From assembly GCA_900551205.1 (NCBI GenBank), contig URUW01000085.1:1-7312 (forward strand): a DNA stretch of 7,312 nucleotides, in the 5' to 3' direction. Shown here one piece after another: positions 5,343 to 7,312 of the stretch. Every line of letters starts with the position of its first letter. The stretch's first letter is position 1. The notes beneath the pieces are model-generated. The model did no database searches. It was not told the DNA's origin and was given only the letters and a program-made list of their open reading frames with translations. This DNA comes from an uncultured Collinsella sp. (GTDB taxonomy: Bacteria; Actinomycetota; Coriobacteriia; Coriobacteriales; Coriobacteriaceae). Both the position numbers and the translations under genes were made by a program.

Positions 5343-5651
5343 TTAACTCCGTGCCTCAAGACGCGGCTCAATCCTGAGCTTGATTGGCTGCAAGTTGCGA
5401 TACTCCTGGAGCGTACTGTTGTAAAGACTGCCATTGTAGCCTGGAGCATCGACCGTCACGACCGCATAGTAACGAGTGAGCGCATCGGGATCGTTATTAT
5501 TACGGAATAAGGATTGGAGCGTCAGCTTCGGGTCATACAATGAGCTTGATTTCATGCGCTGTGTCCTGCTAATGACACTGTCCCACTTCATATCGTTGGC
5601 TCGTAACTCTGACTCTTCCCAGTACTTCTTTGCAGGCTTGCTCACCGGCAA
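5343..5651 (-). pseudogene. Detached C-terminal segment of the S8 protease
   Basis: A frame of about 102 codons, open from 5669, lies immediately after and partly overlaps the end of the protease frame. Its content (EESELRANDMKWDSV, LYDPKLTLQSL, RYYAVVTVDAP, LYNSTLQEYRNLQPI) matches the usual C-terminal domain of large cytoplasmic S8 subtilases, where a R-x-x-x-KW-[DE]-[ST]-V motif is followed by a beta-rich part ending in LY-x-x-x-L-x-x-Y-x-x-L-x-PI. It has no ribosome binding site; the TTG at 5649-5651 is a weak start. It is therefore best read as the true end of the protease, moved out of frame by a one-base change in about 5642-5672. The part N-terminal to it continues smoothly as ...AELELQG in the protease frame and LHLLPVSKPAKKYW in this one. 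Confidence 0.75.
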
Positions 5652-7312
5652 GAGGTGTAGCCCTGCAGTTCAAGTTCAGCTGCCTTGATACGCCCCTCCT
5701 CGGTGGCGAGATTCACCGTATGCCTATAGCTTGTACCTTTGAGCGAGTACGTGTATTTGTTGGCATGAGGAATGAGGGTATCTACTATGCAGCTTGAGGT
5801 GTATGCATCCGAATCATTGGGATTCGTTTCGCAGACTGCAACGATGGTCCAGCTGATTGTGATAAGCCCCTTCGCCGACTCGATGCCGGGGGCAAATATC
5901 GGCAGCGAGACAAGCTGCTTAGGTCTGAGCATGCCTTGATATAGCGTGGTGACGCGGTTGTCGTCACAGCTCAGACAACTCGATGGATCATCTGGAGCAA
6001 TGCCGAAACCGTACTCTTCTCGAACAAAGCTATCACTGTGCTTCGAATTGTGGAGGACCAGAGCCCGGGCGAGATGCTGTGAGATATCCTCGCTTCGCGA
6101 CATCATTCTGCCAAGCTTGTGGACGAGTAAAGGAGATGCAAAGCTGGTACCCGCGCTTGCGCCTAAAGCATTTCCGCTTGAGGCAACCACCACGAATGGC
6201 TTGTTGATGTCCCCTCCATACTCAAGGAGGTCGGGCTTGATTTTGGCACCCTCTCTTCCCGGACCAACACAGCTATACGGAGCGCGTGCCTTCGTACCAT
6301 CAGGCAATATACAAAACGCGCCAACTCCGATGCCGTTGACCAGATCCGCTGGTGACTGCACACGATTATCTGGGCTTGGCAAATCGCCGTCATTGCCGGC
6401 CGCAATGCAAAAGAGGGGCGGCTCGGCATCGCGGTTGTACGACAGCACATCAAGCGCATAAGTGAAGCGGCTGATGTCATCGTCGAGAAAGGGGCCAGCG
6501 GGGCCAAATGAGAGATTATACAGTTGGATGTCAGGATTATGCCCGACTACGTACTCGATAGCGTCGATCGATTCGTAGAGGTCAATGTCGATGGGATCGC
6601 TCGGTGGCAGCACTCGAAAGCTCTCAACCTTCACCTCGGGCGCAGGAAGGACGTCACTAGCTCCCTTACCAGAAAGCTCGCCATGCAGCACGGCTCCGCA
6701 TACACCCGTTCCATGGTCGATGCCGTCTTGGTCGGGCAGCGATGCAACGGCATCATGCGCATTGACATAGCCGGAGAGGAGCGGGACATTGGGATTGCAT
6801 CCACCATCGAAGACGCCGACGGTCACAGGTGGGACATTCTGGGCCGCAGCAACCTGCGGTGCTGGTGCGCTCATCGCGCTCCGTATCGGCTCGAAGGCGA
6901 TTCTTCCCATCGGGTGAACCGTGCGCAGCGGGTTGATTCTCGCTGCTGCCATAGTAGCTTCCCTGCTCAACTGTGCGGCGATGAATGTAACGCCGTCTTT
7001 GTATGACCGTACCTCGATTTCGTCACGACCGAGTCCTGCTGCCTTGCAGAACAGGTCTACGGCATCCTCGGCGCTTTCTTGGAGCGGATGAAGCACGGCT
7101 TCGACCAGGCCCTCTTTCCATTCCGCATCGAAGCCAAGTATCTTTTCGCCCGGCTCAAGCAGGTCGAAGGAACGGATGGACATTACCTCGTTGCGCCATG
7201 CGTCCGATTCGTTTGACCCGGTGCGAAGCGCGTTTTCAAAATCGGCAAGACCCTTTGAGGTCGTGCGCAGGAAGTAGAGCTTTGCGAACTCGAGCTGCTC
7301 TCCTGCATCTTC
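5642..7312 (-). CDS. S8 subtilisin-like serine protease, frameshifted at C-terminus, start beyond window
   Basis: Numbering from the in-frame Met at 7183, the catalytic residues are Asp126 (VGVFDGG), His157 (GIDHGTGVCG), the oxyanion Asn264 (AAGNDGD) and Ser347 (AGTSFASP). The triad is complete. LYNLSFGPAGPFLDDDISRF (221-240) is typical of large cytoplasmic subtilases (S8 subtilisin-like group). No signal peptide is seen, so it probably acts inside the cell. The reading frame stays open from 7183 to the window edge for 43 more codons with sensible sequence (QLEFAKLYFLRTTSKGLADF), so the true start lies to the right. The ATG at 7183 also has a poorly spaced ribosome binding site. The frame stops early at 5642 (…LQGYTSCR), and the expected last ~100 residues are found in the -1 frame. 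Relatives are often encoded beside an AAA ATPase; that would lie outside the window. Activity of the truncated form is uncertain. Confidence 0.85.
   Translation of the reverse strand, partial: EDAGEQLEFAKLYFLRTTSKGLADFENALRTGSNESDAWRNEVMSIRSFDLLEPGEKILGFDAEWKEGLVEAVLHPLQESAEDAVDLFCKAAGLGRDEIEVRSYKDGVTFIAAQLSREATMAAARINPLRTVHPMGRIAFEPIRSAMSAPAPQVAAAQNVPPVTVGVFDGGCNPNVPLLSGYVNAHDAVASLPDQDGIDHGTGVCGAVLHGELSGKGASDVLPAPEVKVESFRVLPPSDPIDIDLYESIDAIEYVVGHNPDIQLYNLSFGPAGPFLDDDISRFTYALDVLSYNRDAEPPLFCIAAGNDGDLPSPDNRVQSPADLVNGIGVGAFCILPDGTKARAPYSCVGPGREGAKIKPDLLEYGGDINKPFVVVASSGNALGASAGTSFASPLLVHKLGRMMSRSEDISQHLARALVLHNSKHSDSFVREEYGFGIAPDDPSSCLSCDDNRVTTLYQGMLRPKQLVSLPIFAPGIESAKGLITISWTIVAVCETNPNDSDAYTSSCIVDTLIPHANKYTYSLKGTSYRHTVNLATEEGRIKAAELELQGYTSCR

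Noticed and set aside
5642..5672. Programmed -1 frameshift in the protease
   Set aside because: No slippery X-XXY-YYZ heptamer or clear downstream stem is seen in the overlap, so a simple indel or sequencing error is likelier.
5946..7006. 171- and 160-residue plus-strand frames
   Set aside because: They are antisense to the S8 protease, whose catalytic motifs fix the coding strand.
1..7312. CRISPR array, tRNA or rRNA genes
   Set aside because: No regularly spaced repeat series and no cloverleaf-like or rRNA-like stretches were found on either strand by eye.

Overview
The window reads as an accessory region of a high-GC Gram-positive genome. Best inference is a gut Actinomycetota of the Coriobacteriia type (Collinsella/Olsenella/Eggerthella-like), because of the GC-rich codon third positions in most genes, the strong AGGAGG-type ribosome binding sites, and a surface protein style common in that class. 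Taxonomy is inference, not proven here.

Layout from left to right. (1) At 1-403 (minus) is the signal-peptide end of an exported surface protein that runs off the left edge. (2) 404-768 is an AT-rich spacer. (3) 769-1869 (plus) is an AT-rich AbiH-family abortive-infection gene. (4) A perfect 17-bp bidirectional terminator at 1977-2016 separates it from leftward genes. (5) 2070-2477 (minus) is a chimeric open frame: the N-terminal half of a phage terminase small subunit joined in frame to the last ~74 residues of a UDP-glucose 6-dehydrogenase. (6) 2570-3980 (minus) is a translationally coupled pair: a Panacea-domain antitoxin followed by a coiled-coil, three-helix membrane protein that is the likely toxin. 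(7) 4124-4429 (minus) is a small protein with a C-terminal membrane helix, probably prophage debris. (8) 4418-4897 (plus) is the 3' end of an IS256-family element with an amber codon in its transposase. (9) 4898-5300 is a repeat-rich stretch around a 65-residue unknown ORF. (10) 5343-7312 (minus) is an S8 subtilisin-like protease, entering from the right edge and broken by a frameshift near its C-terminus.

How it fits together. Three unrelated genes of kinds often found in phage-defence regions (AbiH, Panacea TA, S8 protease) lie within about 6.5 kb, among prophage and IS remnants and a truncated polysaccharide gene. The simplest history is a polysaccharide locus (ugd) invaded by a prophage that carried the TA pair just upstream of its terminase. 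A deletion then fused terminase to ugd, and an IS256 copy decayed beside it. The Panacea/membrane-protein pair is the most interesting intact system. The protease and the terminase/Ugd frame are damaged.
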